From contig CAJUJO010000018.1 of the NCBI GenBank assembly GCA_910586675.1, positions 1 through 32,839 of the forward strand: a DNA stretch of 32,839 nt, given 5' to 3'. Within the stretch, counting starts at the first letter, position 1, and each line of letters starts with the position of its first letter. Shown one piece after another: positions 21,284-28,706 of the stretch. Made by a program: the position numbers and the translations under genes. Source of the stretch: an uncultured Christensenellaceae bacterium. Lineage in GTDB: Bacteria; Bacillota; Clostridia; Christensenellales; Borkfalkiaceae. The notes under the pieces are model-generated. The model ran no database searches and was not told where the DNA came from. It saw only the letters and a program-made list of their open reading frames with translations.

Positions 21284-22675
21284 ATGTCAAGTCAACAGAT
21301 TCCTTACAAAATTTATCTTTCCGAAGAGGAGATGCCGAAATATTGGTACAACGTGAAGGCGCACATGAAGAACGCGCGCGCGCCCTTCATCAATCCCGCG
21401 ACGCAGAGGCCCTGCTCCAAAGCCGATTTGCGCGCCGTATTCTGCGACGAATGTATCGAGCAGGAGCTCAACGACACCGACGAATTGATCGAAATTCCCC
21501 AAGGCGTGCGCGACTTTTATAAGATGTTCCGACCGTCTCCGTTGGTTCGCGCCTATTATCTGGAAAAGCTGCTCGACACGCCCGCCGAAATCTATTATAA
21601 GTTCGAGGGAAACAACACCTCGGGGTCGCATAAGCTCAATTCTGCAGCGGCGCAGGCGTACTATGCGAAAAAGCAGGGGCTTCGCTCGATTACCACGGAG
21701 ACGGGCGCGGGACAATGGGGAACGGCGCTCGCTATGGCGGCGGCGTTTTACGGGCTTCGTCTCGACGTGTTTATGGTAAAGGTTTCGGCGGAACAGAAGC
21801 CCTACCGCAAGGAAGTGATTCGGACGTACGGCGCGAACGTCGTTCCGTCTCCTTCCGAAACGACGGCGGCGGGAAGAAAAATTTTGAAAGAATTTCCCGG
21901 CACGGGCGGTTCGCTCGGCTGCGCCATATCGGAGGCGGTGGAACGGGCGCGCGAGACGGAAGGCTGCCGTTACGTGCTCGGTTCGGTGCTCGATCACGTG
22001 CTCCTGCACCAGACGGTAATCGGTCTGGAGGCGAAGACGGCGCTTGAAAAATACGGCGTAACGCCCGATATCGTGATCGGCTGCGTGGGCGGCGGCTCCA
22101 ACTTCGGGGGACTGATCGCGCCCTATATGGGAGAAAGGTTACAGGGCAAAAACGAAATCGAGTTTATCGGCGCGGAGCCCGCCAGCTGCCCTTCCATGAC
22201 GCGCGGAAAGTTTGCTTACGATTTCTGCGATTCGGCAAGGACGACGCCGCTCGCCAAAATGTATACGCTCGGCTGCGGTTTTATGCCTTCGCCCAATCAT
22301 GCGGGCGGATTGCGCTATCACGGAATGAGCCCCGTCGTCTCTCAGCTCTATCACGACGGGTACATGCGCGCCGTCGCGGTCGAACAGAGCAAAGTATTCC
22401 AGTCGGCGGTCATGTTCGCCAAGTGCGAGGGGATTCTGCCCGCGCCCGAAAGCGCGCACGCCATCTGCGCCGCCGTGGACGAGGCGCTCGAATGCAAGCG
22501 CGAGGGCAGAAAAAAAACAATTTTGTTCGGGCTTACGGGCACGGGATATTTCGATCTCGGCGCCTACAAGCAGTATAACGACGGAACGATGACCGACTAT
22601 ATCCCGACGGAAGCGGATTTGGCAAAGGGATTTTCGACTATCCCCCGCTGCGCCGTCAACGAGGGGCTACTATGA
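21284..22675 (+). CDS. trpB2: TrpB-like (TrpB2-type) pyridoxal-phosphate enzyme
   Basis: A 463-residue tryptophan synthase beta-type enzyme of the longer TrpB2 group. The PLP lysine is in GSHKLNSA (Lys117), the GAGQWG loop follows, and CVGGGSNFGG is the PLP-phosphate-binding glycine loop. The N-terminal extension (YKIYLSEEEMPKYWYN) is typical of TrpB2. TrpB converts indole (or indole from TrpA) and L-serine to L-tryptophan; TrpB2 proteins often stand outside trp operons and may salvage free indole. No trpA is adjacent. Control by a Trp T-box directly supports a tryptophan role. Shine-Dalgarno GGAGG (21271-21275) fixes the start. Confidence 0.93.
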   Translation: MSSQQIPYKIYLSEEEMPKYWYNVKAHMKNARAPFINPATQRPCSKADLRAVFCDECIEQELNDTDELIEIPQGVRDFYKMFRPSPLVRAYYLEKLLDTPAEIYYKFEGNNTSGSHKLNSAAAQAYYAKKQGLRSITTETGAGQWGTALAMAAAFYGLRLDVFMVKVSAEQKPYRKEVIRTYGANVVPSPSETTAAGRKILKEFPGTGGSLGCAISEAVERARETEGCRYVLGSVLDHVLLHQTVIGLEAKTALEKYGVTPDIVIGCVGGGSNFGGLIAPYMGERLQGKNEIEFIGAEPASCPSMTRGKFAYDFCDSARTTPLAKMYTLGCGFMPSPNHAGGLRYHGMSPVVSQLYHDGYMRAVAVEQSKVFQSAVMFAKCEGILPAPESAHAICAAVDEALECKREGRKKTILFGLTGTGYFDLGAYKQYNDGTMTDYIPTEADLAKGFSTIPRCAVNEGLL

Positions 22676-22706
22676 GTATATGAATAAAAATGTATAAAAT
22701 TTGACA

Positions 22707-22744
22707 AAAATACCGCCTAAAAATGATATGGGCGGTATTTTTTT
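22707..22744 (+). terminator. Terminator of trpB2
   Basis: An 11-bp stem (AAAATACCGCC 22707-22717 with GGCGGTATTTT 22731-22741) and a T-run. Confidence 0.85.
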
Positions 22745-22774
22745 GAATAAATTTATTTTTTCAAAGTATATTGC

Positions 22775-22804
22775 TTGACAAAAAATTGCGGGGGGGGGTA
22801 TACT
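22775..22804 (+). promoter_or_regulatory. Promoter with G9 homopolymer in the spacer (candidate phase-variable)
   Basis: TTGACA (22775-22780) and TATACT (22799-22804) are separated by 18 bp, of which the last nine are all G (22790-22798). Loss of one G would give the optimal 17-bp spacer; further loss or gain would weaken the promoter. This is the geometry known for poly-G switches such as meningococcal porA. Confidence 0.75.
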
Positions 22805-22843
22805 ATTCGCATGGTTGGGAACTTCAAATCGACGGAGGTACGT

Positions 22844-25579
22844 ATGATGAAAAAAAAGACGGCGATCGCGCTCGCCGCGGTTTCTTTCCTTTCGCTTGCC
22901 GCATTTGCGGCGTGCGGCGAAGGCGAAAACGGCGGAGAAAACGGAAATACCCATACTTCGCACGTATGGAGCGCTTGGAGCGTAACGAAAAATCCGACCT
23001 GCACGGAAAAGGGCGAGCGGAGCCGCTCGTGCGCCTGCGGGGAAACGGAAAAGCAGGAAATCGACGAAAACGGGCACAGTTGGGAACAGACGCTTTCGTT
23101 GAACGCCGAAAAGCATTGGACGGAGTGCTCCGTCTGCCACGAAAAAAAGGACGAAGTTGCGCACGATTATACCAAAACCGAACACGACGGTTTCCGTCAT
23201 TGGAAGGTATGCGCCGATTGCGATACGCCCGAAACAAACGCGGGCGAGCCGGTAAAAGCGCAGCACGCGATGACGGACGGGAAGTGCACCGAGTGTGATT
23301 ACGAACAGAAAAACTTTACCGAAGGACTTGCCTACGAGCTGAAAGACGACGACACCTATAAGGTAACGGGAATCGGAACGGCGACGGGCATCGACCTTAT
23401 CATTCCCGCGTTTTACGAGGATAAGCCCGTTACGGAAATCGATCGGTTTGTGTTTGAAAAGAATCACACGATCGAAACGCTCGTTGTTCCGGACAGCGTT
23501 ACGACGATCGGTCGTTGGGCGTTCAACGGCTGCGATAAACTGGAAACGGTTACGCTGGGAAGCGGTGTTACGTTTATTGGAAACAGCACGTTCGAGGATA
23601 CGAAAATCAAACGCGTCAATTATACGGGCGACGTTAAAGGTTGGCTGGGGATCGAATTTGAAAATGCCGGCGCCAATCCCCTGTGCGACGTGGGTATCGA
23701 TCACTGTAATCTCTATTTCAACGGCGAACGCCTGACGGACGTAGAGGTCCCCGAAGGCATCACCGAAATTAAGCCGTACGCGTTTTATCGTTGCAGGGGA
23801 ATTATTTGGATCAAGATGGGCGCGGGCGTTACCAAAATCGGCGAAAGCGCGTTTGCCGAGTGTACGGCGCTTTCCGACGTCGACTTTGGCGCGAGCTCGC
23901 CCGATATAGGCGACAAAGCGTTTTATCGGACGGCAGTCCGCAAAGTAGAGATTACGGAAGGCTTGACGAAAATCGGACAGGAGGCGTTCAATTACTGCGA
24001 CAAGCTGGAAACGGTTGCCGTACCGACGGGCGTTCAGACGCTCGGAATGAATGCGTTTTCCAACTGTACCCTGCTTCATACCGCGTCTGTAGGGGCGGCG
24101 GCAATCGGGACGAACGCGTTCTCCGGTTGCACGCGGTTACAGCAGGTTACCTTTGAGGAAGGCGTTCAAAGCATAGGCTACAATGCGTTTTATAACTGCG
24201 GAATGCTGATCGATTTCGATTTACCCGAATCGCTTACGGAAATCGGAAACGGTGCGTTCAGCGGTTGCGAAAATATTACGAAAATCAAAATCCCCGCAGC
24301 CGTGAAGTCCGTCGGCAACAGCGCGTTTATGAGCTGTTCCAATCTTACGTCGTTGGAAATCGCAGGCGGGGAAACCCCTTTGAAAATCGGCGACAGCGTG
24401 TTTTATTACTGCGGATTGAAAGCGGTTACGCTTCCCGACCGCGTAACCGAACTCGGAAAAGAGGCGTTCAAGAGCTGCGCCGAACTCGAATCCGTGAAGT
24501 TGGGCGCCAATCTTTCCAAAGTGGGCAGCGAAGCTTTCGGCAACTGTAAAAAATTGACGGAACTCTCCATAGACGATGCAAATACCGCGTTTGTATTGGA
24601 TGGGAACTGCTTTATCGATAAAGCGGCGAAGAAAGTTATTATGGGCTTCGATAACAGCGTGATCCCTACGGACGGAAGCGTTACCGCAATCGGCGGAAAG
24701 GCGTTTGCAAACTGTGAATTCACGGAATTTACCATTCCCGCACAGATTACCTCTATTGAAAACGAGGCGTTCCGTTGGTGCGCGAACCTGATAAACATTA
24801 CGCTGCCTGCGGAAATCACCGCTGTTCCCGATTGGGTATTCGCAAACTGCACCTCGCTTGAAAGCGTCGAGTTTTTGGGGAACGTAGTCTCTATCGGCAT
24901 GTCGTCGTTTAACGGCTGCACTTCGCTTGGAACAGTTACGCTTCCCGAAACGGTTACAAGCATCGGAAATTCCGCGTTCAGTGGCTGCACCAATTTGGAG
25001 CTTACAGTGGGCGAAAACGTAACCTCTGTCGGAATTTATGCGTTCAGCGGCTGTACGAAGATTCAAGAGCGGGACGGCGCGCTCATTTACGTTGGTAAGT
25101 GGCTGGTAAGCTACGATCCGAACGAGGATCTCGGAAACGTTACCGTGCGCGAAGGAACGGTCGGCATCGTCGGCGGAACCTTCTCCGCATGCGATTCGCT
25201 TACGGGAATCGAGCTGCCGAGTACGCTGACGATGATCGGCGACGGCGCGTTCAGCGAATGCGATAATCTCGAAAGCATTGTGATTCCCGATAACGTTGTA
25301 ACGATAGGGGATCAAGTATTTATGAAGTGCGCGAATCTGAAATCGGTAACGATCGGTTCCAAGGTGAATAGCATCGGAACGACTGCTTTCGGTTTGTGTA
25401 CGTCGCTGACGGAAGTTACCTTCAAAGCGACGAGCGGATGGTCATATGTGAGTGCCTACGGTTCGAAATATACCATTGCGGAAACTACGGTGTCCAATGC
25501 TTCCACGATGGCAACAAAACTGAAAGATACCGGGTATTCCGGATATGCCAATTACAAACTGATACGAACGGAAGCTTAA
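22844..25579 (+). CDS. BspA-like leucine-rich-repeat surface lipoprotein
   Basis: A 911-residue exported protein. MMKKK plus a hydrophobic stretch ends in the lipobox AFAAC, with Cys24 as lipid anchor. Residues ~40-140 hold Cys/His/Trp-rich repeats (HVWSAW, PTCTEKG, CACGE, GHSW, ECSVCHEKK, CADCD, CTECDYE) common in clostridial surface proteins. Residues ~165-870 hold many LRR_5/BspA-type repeats with the pattern IGxxAFxxCxxLxxVxLPxxVTxIG. No LPXTG or S-layer anchor is visible, so attachment is by lipid. Related proteins mediate adhesion. GGAGG at 22834-22838 fits the ATG at 22844 or the adjacent ATG at 22847. The in-frame upstream region lies within the promoter. Its promoter carries a G9 tract. 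Confidence 0.9.
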   Translation: MMKKKTAIALAAVSFLSLAAFAACGEGENGGENGNTHTSHVWSAWSVTKNPTCTEKGERSRSCACGETEKQEIDENGHSWEQTLSLNAEKHWTECSVCHEKKDEVAHDYTKTEHDGFRHWKVCADCDTPETNAGEPVKAQHAMTDGKCTECDYEQKNFTEGLAYELKDDDTYKVTGIGTATGIDLIIPAFYEDKPVTEIDRFVFEKNHTIETLVVPDSVTTIGRWAFNGCDKLETVTLGSGVTFIGNSTFEDTKIKRVNYTGDVKGWLGIEFENAGANPLCDVGIDHCNLYFNGERLTDVEVPEGITEIKPYAFYRCRGIIWIKMGAGVTKIGESAFAECTALSDVDFGASSPDIGDKAFYRTAVRKVEITEGLTKIGQEAFNYCDKLETVAVPTGVQTLGMNAFSNCTLLHTASVGAAAIGTNAFSGCTRLQQVTFEEGVQSIGYNAFYNCGMLIDFDLPESLTEIGNGAFSGCENITKIKIPAAVKSVGNSAFMSCSNLTSLEIAGGETPLKIGDSVFYYCGLKAVTLPDRVTELGKEAFKSCAELESVKLGANLSKVGSEAFGNCKKLTELSIDDANTAFVLDGNCFIDKAAKKVIMGFDNSVIPTDGSVTAIGGKAFANCEFTEFTIPAQITSIENEAFRWCANLINITLPAEITAVPDWVFANCTSLESVEFLGNVVSIGMSSFNGCTSLGTVTLPETVTSIGNSAFSGCTNLELTVGENVTSVGIYAFSGCTKIQERDGALIYVGKWLVSYDPNEDLGNVTVREGTVGIVGGTFSACDSLTGIELPSTLTMIGDGAFSECDNLESIVIPDNVVTIGDQVFMKCANLKSVTIGSKVNSIGTTAFGLCTSLTEVTFKATSGWSYVSAYGSKYTIAETTVSNASTMATKLKDTGYSGYANYKLIRTEA

Positions 25580-25590
25580 GTTGTCCTCAT

Positions 25591-25632
25591 AAAATTCCGC
25601 CCGCGGATATTCCGCGGGCGGAATTTTTATAT
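25591..25632 (+). terminator. Terminator of the LRR lipoprotein gene
   Basis: A 17-bp perfect stem (25591-25607 with 25611-25627), TAT loop, T-rich tail. Confidence 0.9.
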
Positions 25633-25646
25633 TTTTTTCTTTTCCG

Positions 25647-25675
25647 TTGACAAAACCGCCTCCTCATTATACAAT
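25647..25675 (+). promoter_or_regulatory. Promoter of sdaA-GNAT operon
   Basis: TTGACA (25647-25652), 17 bp, TACAAT (25670-25675). Start near 25682, 20 nt before the sdaA ATG. Confidence 0.7.
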
Positions 25676-25701
25676 AGAAAAGGCTATTGAATAGGTGGAG
25701 T

Positions 25702-26919
25702 ATGCAATCGTTAAGGGAAATTTATAAAATAGGTAGGGGACCTTCCAGTTCGCACACGATGGGTCCGGAGCGGGCGATAAAAATTATCAAGAAACTGTTT
25801 CCTCATGCAGATGAATTCAAGGTAACGCTTTACGGCTCGCTCGCGCTGACGGGCAGGGGGCACGGAACGGATACCGTGATCGAGCAGACCGCCGCGCCCG
25901 TCAAATGCACGGTGGAGTGGAACGAAGCTGCGCCCTGCGAAGTCCATCCCAACACCATGGACGTTAAAGTTTACGCGGGTGGAAACATGATCGCCGAGCG
26001 GCGCATTTACAGCGTGGGCGGCGGCTCGGTCGTGTTCGACGGCGAACCGCCCGAACGTTATGAGAAAAACGCTTCCGACGGTGTTTATCCCCTCAATACA
26101 TACAAGGAAATTTCCGAATATTGCAGTGCGCGGAACATGCGCCTTTGGCAGTATGCGGAAGAGTGCGAGGGCGGGGAAATCTTCGATTATCTTCTGAACG
26201 TGTGGGAGCGCATGAAAGAGACCATTCACGAGGGATTAACGGCTTCGGGCGTGCTCCCGGGCAGGCTCGGCACCCAGCGCCGCGCGCAAAAGCTCTTTCA
26301 GCAGAAGCACATCGACGAGTCTGCGCAGACGAGAGAAAACAGGCTGGTCTGTTCCTATGCCTTTGCAACGGGCGAACAGAACGCGGCTGGCGGCGTCGTG
26401 GTTACGGCTCCCACGTGCGGCGCCTGCGGCGTGGTGCCGTCGGTGCTTAAATATATGCAGGAAACGCGCGGATTTTCCGACGAGCAGATCGTGCGCGCGC
26501 TTGCAACGGGCGGTATCGTCGGCTTGCTCATTAAAAAGAACGCTTCCATCAGCGGCGCGGAGTGCGGCTGTCAGGCGGAGATCGGTTCGGCTTGCTCCAT
26601 GGCGGCCGCCGCGCTTGCCGAGCTGTTCGACATGGGGCTGGGTCAGATAGAGTACGCCGCCGAGGTCGCGATGGAGCACCATCTGGGGCTCACGTGCGAC
26701 CCCATCGCGGGGCTCGTGCAGATTCCCTGTATCGAGCGCAACGCCGTCGCCGCCATGCGCGCCATCAACGCGCTTTCGCTCGCCAACTTCCTCGCCGATT
26801 CCCGCAAGATAAGCTTCGATATTATCGTGAAAACCATGTATAATACGGGAAAGGACTTGCTCAACAACTACCGCGAAACTTCGGCGGGCGGACTTGCAAA
26901 ATATTACGAGTTGAAATGA
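25702..26919 (+). CDS. sdaA: L-serine ammonia-lyase, iron-sulfur-dependent, single chain
   Basis: A 405-residue enzyme that deaminates L-serine to pyruvate and ammonia using a [4Fe-4S] cluster. The start MQSLREIYKIGRGPSSSHTMGP matches the family's canonical beginning (beta-domain GPSSSHTMGP). SVGGGSVVF follows near residue 110. The catalytic alpha domain shows APTCGACGVVPS and SGAECGCQAEIGSACSMAAA with the cluster cysteines. Alpha and beta parts are fused, as in the long bacterial type. I choose the ATG at 25702 over a TTG at 25687 because it matches the family start. A GNAT gene follows 20 nt after the stop, probably in the same operon. Confidence 0.95.
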   Translation: MQSLREIYKIGRGPSSSHTMGPERAIKIIKKLFPHADEFKVTLYGSLALTGRGHGTDTVIEQTAAPVKCTVEWNEAAPCEVHPNTMDVKVYAGGNMIAERRIYSVGGGSVVFDGEPPERYEKNASDGVYPLNTYKEISEYCSARNMRLWQYAEECEGGEIFDYLLNVWERMKETIHEGLTASGVLPGRLGTQRRAQKLFQQKHIDESAQTRENRLVCSYAFATGEQNAAGGVVVTAPTCGACGVVPSVLKYMQETRGFSDEQIVRALATGGIVGLLIKKNASISGAECGCQAEIGSACSMAAAALAELFDMGLGQIEYAAEVAMEHHLGLTCDPIAGLVQIPCIERNAVAAMRAINALSLANFLADSRKISFDIIVKTMYNTGKDLLNNYRETSAGGLAKYYELK

Positions 26920-26938
26920 CGGGGCGGCGGGGGAAATC

Positions 26939-27412
26939 GTGGAAATCACGGAATACCGGCATTGCCCGGAAACGGAAAAATATCTTGCTCAAATGGAATG
27001 TTACGAATGGAGGGCGGCGAAGTATCTGGCGGCTCTTCTGAAAGAAAACCGAATGGAGGAAGCGCTCGGCGAGTGGTGGAAGCTGTTTCTGCTCGTCGAC
27101 GGAGGCGACCTCGTTACGTTCGTTACGCTGTCCGCGCGGGATTGTATTTCTTCGCCCGACCCCGAATTTACGCCCTGGCTCGGTTTTTTTCATACCGCGC
27201 CCGAAAGCCGCGGCAACCGATACGGCAAGATTTTGCTCGACCATGCGTGCAAAGTCGCCGCAGACGGCGGGTACAAAAACGTATATATCGCGACCGATCA
27301 CGTCGGTTTATACGAAAAGTACGGCTTCGCATATCTGGAAACCCGCATCGACGTTTGGGGCGCCGACAGTCGTATTTATAAAAAAGAATTGCGATTGTTT
27401 GGCGGAAATTGA
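26939..27412 (+). CDS. GNAT-family N-acetyltransferase
   Basis: A 157-residue single-domain acetyltransferase. The acetyl-CoA-binding motif is in FFHTAPESRGNRYGKILLDHA (motif A, R-G-N-R-Y-G-K), followed by KNVYIATDHVGLYEKYGF, the usual C-terminal motif with the YEKYGF turn. The start is GTG with GGGGGA upstream, 20 nt after sdaA. The substrate cannot be read from sequence. Linkage to serine dehydratase hints at a small amine or amino acid but does not prove it. Confidence 0.85.
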   Translation: MEITEYRHCPETEKYLAQMECYEWRAAKYLAALLKENRMEEALGEWWKLFLLVDGGDLVTFVTLSARDCISSPDPEFTPWLGFFHTAPESRGNRYGKILLDHACKVAADGGYKNVYIATDHVGLYEKYGFAYLETRIDVWGADSRIYKKELRLFGGN

Positions 27413-27427
27413 AATTGCCGTATAAAC

Positions 27428-27455
27428 AAAAAGACAGCTTCAAGCTGTCTTTTTT
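27428..27455 (+). terminator. Terminator of sdaA-GNAT operon
   Basis: AGACAGC (27432-27438) pairs with GCTGTCT (27444-27450), flanked by A-run and T-run. The ~110 bp from here to 27563 hold nothing I recognise. Confidence 0.75.
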
Positions 27456-27563
27456 CGTCCGCCGATTTATAGGCAGACGCGATAAAACATGATCGACTAC
27501 TACTTTTTCAAAATATTTGTTAAAATGTTTTGGGGCGTAAAAAACGCAGTACTAATTCAAATA

Positions 27564-27608
27564 AAAGACAGCCGTATTTTATGCTTTTCATAAAATACGG
27601 CTGTCTTT
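27564..27608 (-). terminator. Terminator of tRNA-Pro(CGG), abutting the CCA end
   Basis: A 20-bp perfect stem with a 5-nt loop (27584-27588). On the minus strand its first base is the last A of the encoded CCA, and it ends in a T-rich stretch. The tRNA transcript thus has almost no 3' trailer before the hairpin. Confidence 0.8.
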
Positions 27609-27684
27609 GGTCGAGGCGACGAGATTTGAACTCACGACCTCTTGGTCCCGAACCAAGCGCGCTACCAAGCTGCGCTACGCCTCG
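27608..27684 (-). tRNA. tRNA-Pro, anticodon CGG
   Basis: A complete cloverleaf with encoded CCA: acceptor CGAGGCG/CGCCTCG, D-stem GCGC/GCGC, anticodon stem CTTGG/CCAAG with loop TTCGGGA (anticodon CGG, reading CCG), T-stem GTGAG/CTCGT. Discriminator A. Nearly identical in the D-arm and anticodon arm to the AGG isoacceptor at 18027-18103. Confidence 0.95.
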
Positions 27685-27697
27685 CCTTGCGCTCCCT

Positions 27698-27726
27698 ATT
27701 ATAGCAAAGGAAATTTTATTTTGCAA
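27698..27726 (-). promoter_or_regulatory. Promoter of tRNA-Pro(CGG)
   Basis: Minus strand TTGCAA (27726-27721), 17 bp, TATAAT (27703-27698), about 13 nt before the mature tRNA. Confidence 0.75.
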
Positions 27727-27769
27727 GCGTTTTTCAAGTCCTTTTCTCTTTCTCTTTCATAATAATCCG

Positions 27770-27798
27770 TTGCGTAAATTTTGCGGGCGTGATATAAT
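27770..27798 (+). promoter_or_regulatory. Promoter of the metallophosphoesterase gene
   Basis: TTGCGT (27770-27775), 17 bp, TATAAT (27793-27798); AAGGAG (27805-27810) then precedes the ATG at 27818. Confidence 0.65.
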
Positions 27799-27817
27799 CG
27801 CCGCAAGGAGAAGAGAT

Positions 27818-28585
27818 ATGCCGATAAAACAGACGGAAATCATTTGTGCATGTAAAAATCTGCCCGCGGCGTTTTCGGGCTTTCGCGTCGCGCACGTTTC
27901 CGACCTGCATAACGCGCGCTTCGGCAAGGAGCAAGAAAAGCTTCTTTCCGTCCTGACGGCGATGAAACCGGATATCGTCGCCGTTACGGGGGATTCGATC
28001 GATAAGAGAAGGCGGGGCACGGAGAACGCGCTTTTGTTTCTTCGCGGCGCCGTGAAGATTGCGCCCGTTTATTGTGTTACGGGCAATCATGAGAGCGCGT
28101 CGCCCGAATTTCCCGCGTTCGTGCGCGCGTTAGAAGAGACGGGCGCGCACCTTTTGCGGAACAAAGGGGAGGAGATTTACCGCGGCGAACAAAAAATTAC
28201 CGTTATCGGTTTGGACGACCCCAAATTTCCCGTGCCGAAAATCGGAACGAAGGCGGCGCTCCCGATCGTTGAAAATCGCTTGAAAGAACTGTCGGGGGAG
28301 GGGTTCCGCCTCGTACTTTCCCATCATCCCGAATATATGCCCGCTTACCGCGCAAGCGGCGCCGGTTTAGTGCTGTGCGGACACGCGCACGGCGGACAGA
28401 TTCGCCTACCCCTCGTCGGTGGTCTTTATGCGCCGGGGCAGGGCGTATTGCCGAAATATACGGCGGGGCTGTATTGGGAAGAGAATACGGCGATGCTCGT
28501 GAGCAGGGGGCTTGGGAACAGCCTGTTTCCGATCCGCGTGAATAACCCGCCCGAGGTCGTCTGTGCCGTCCTGACAGGCGGGTAA
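27818..28585 (+). CDS. Metallophosphoesterase, YkuE/YaeI-like
   Basis: A 255-residue calcineurin-like phosphoesterase with a complete metal site: HVSDLH (Asp29, His31), GDSID (58-62), GNHE (89-92), SHHPEY, and GHAHGGQIRLP. The GHAHGGQ-RLP ending and overall length match the YkuE/YaeI group, some of which act on nucleotide-linked lipids. Those usually have an N-terminal signal or membrane segment; none is present here, so a cytoplasmic location is likely. I start at 27818 because promoter and Shine-Dalgarno site precede it; the frame is open far upstream but runs across the tRNA gene. Confidence 0.9.
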   Translation: MPIKQTEIICACKNLPAAFSGFRVAHVSDLHNARFGKEQEKLLSVLTAMKPDIVAVTGDSIDKRRRGTENALLFLRGAVKIAPVYCVTGNHESASPEFPAFVRALEETGAHLLRNKGEEIYRGEQKITVIGLDDPKFPVPKIGTKAALPIVENRLKELSGEGFRLVLSHHPEYMPAYRASGAGLVLCGHAHGGQIRLPLVGGLYAPGQGVLPKYTAGLYWEENTAMLVSRGLGNSLFPIRVNNPPEVVCAVLTGG

Positions 28586-28636
28586 AAGGAATTTTGCCCA
28601 AATAAAACAATTTTTCGACAAAGTTGCGTAAAACGA

Positions 28637-28666
28637 ATGACAAGCGCGCCGTATTTTTGATATAAT
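28637..28666 (+). promoter_or_regulatory. Promoter of the Na/Pi cotransporter gene
   Basis: ATGACA (28637-28642), 18 bp, TATAAT (28661-28666). Confidence 0.55.
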
Positions 28667-28706
28667 AAAACCGTTAAGATACGGCAGAGGAGCAAACGTT
28701 GGTGAT

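Noticed and set aside
22670..25315. Long open frames on the minus strand across the LRR lipoprotein gene
   Set aside because: They arise from codon bias of the repetitive LRR gene; no ribosome binding site, promoter or known motif supports them.
23500..25450. Possible DNA tandem repeat array in the LRR gene
   Set aside because: Repeats are clear in the protein but degenerate at the DNA level, so not a simple repeat or CRISPR-like array.
27409..27607. Small RNA gene between the GNAT gene and tRNA-Pro(CGG)
   Set aside because: The two hairpins are explained as terminators of the flanking genes, and no separate promoter is seen.
27530..27817. In-frame N-terminal extension of the metallophosphoesterase
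   Set aside because: It crosses the tRNA-Pro gene and its terminator on the other strand; a promoter and Shine-Dalgarno site precede the ATG at 27818.
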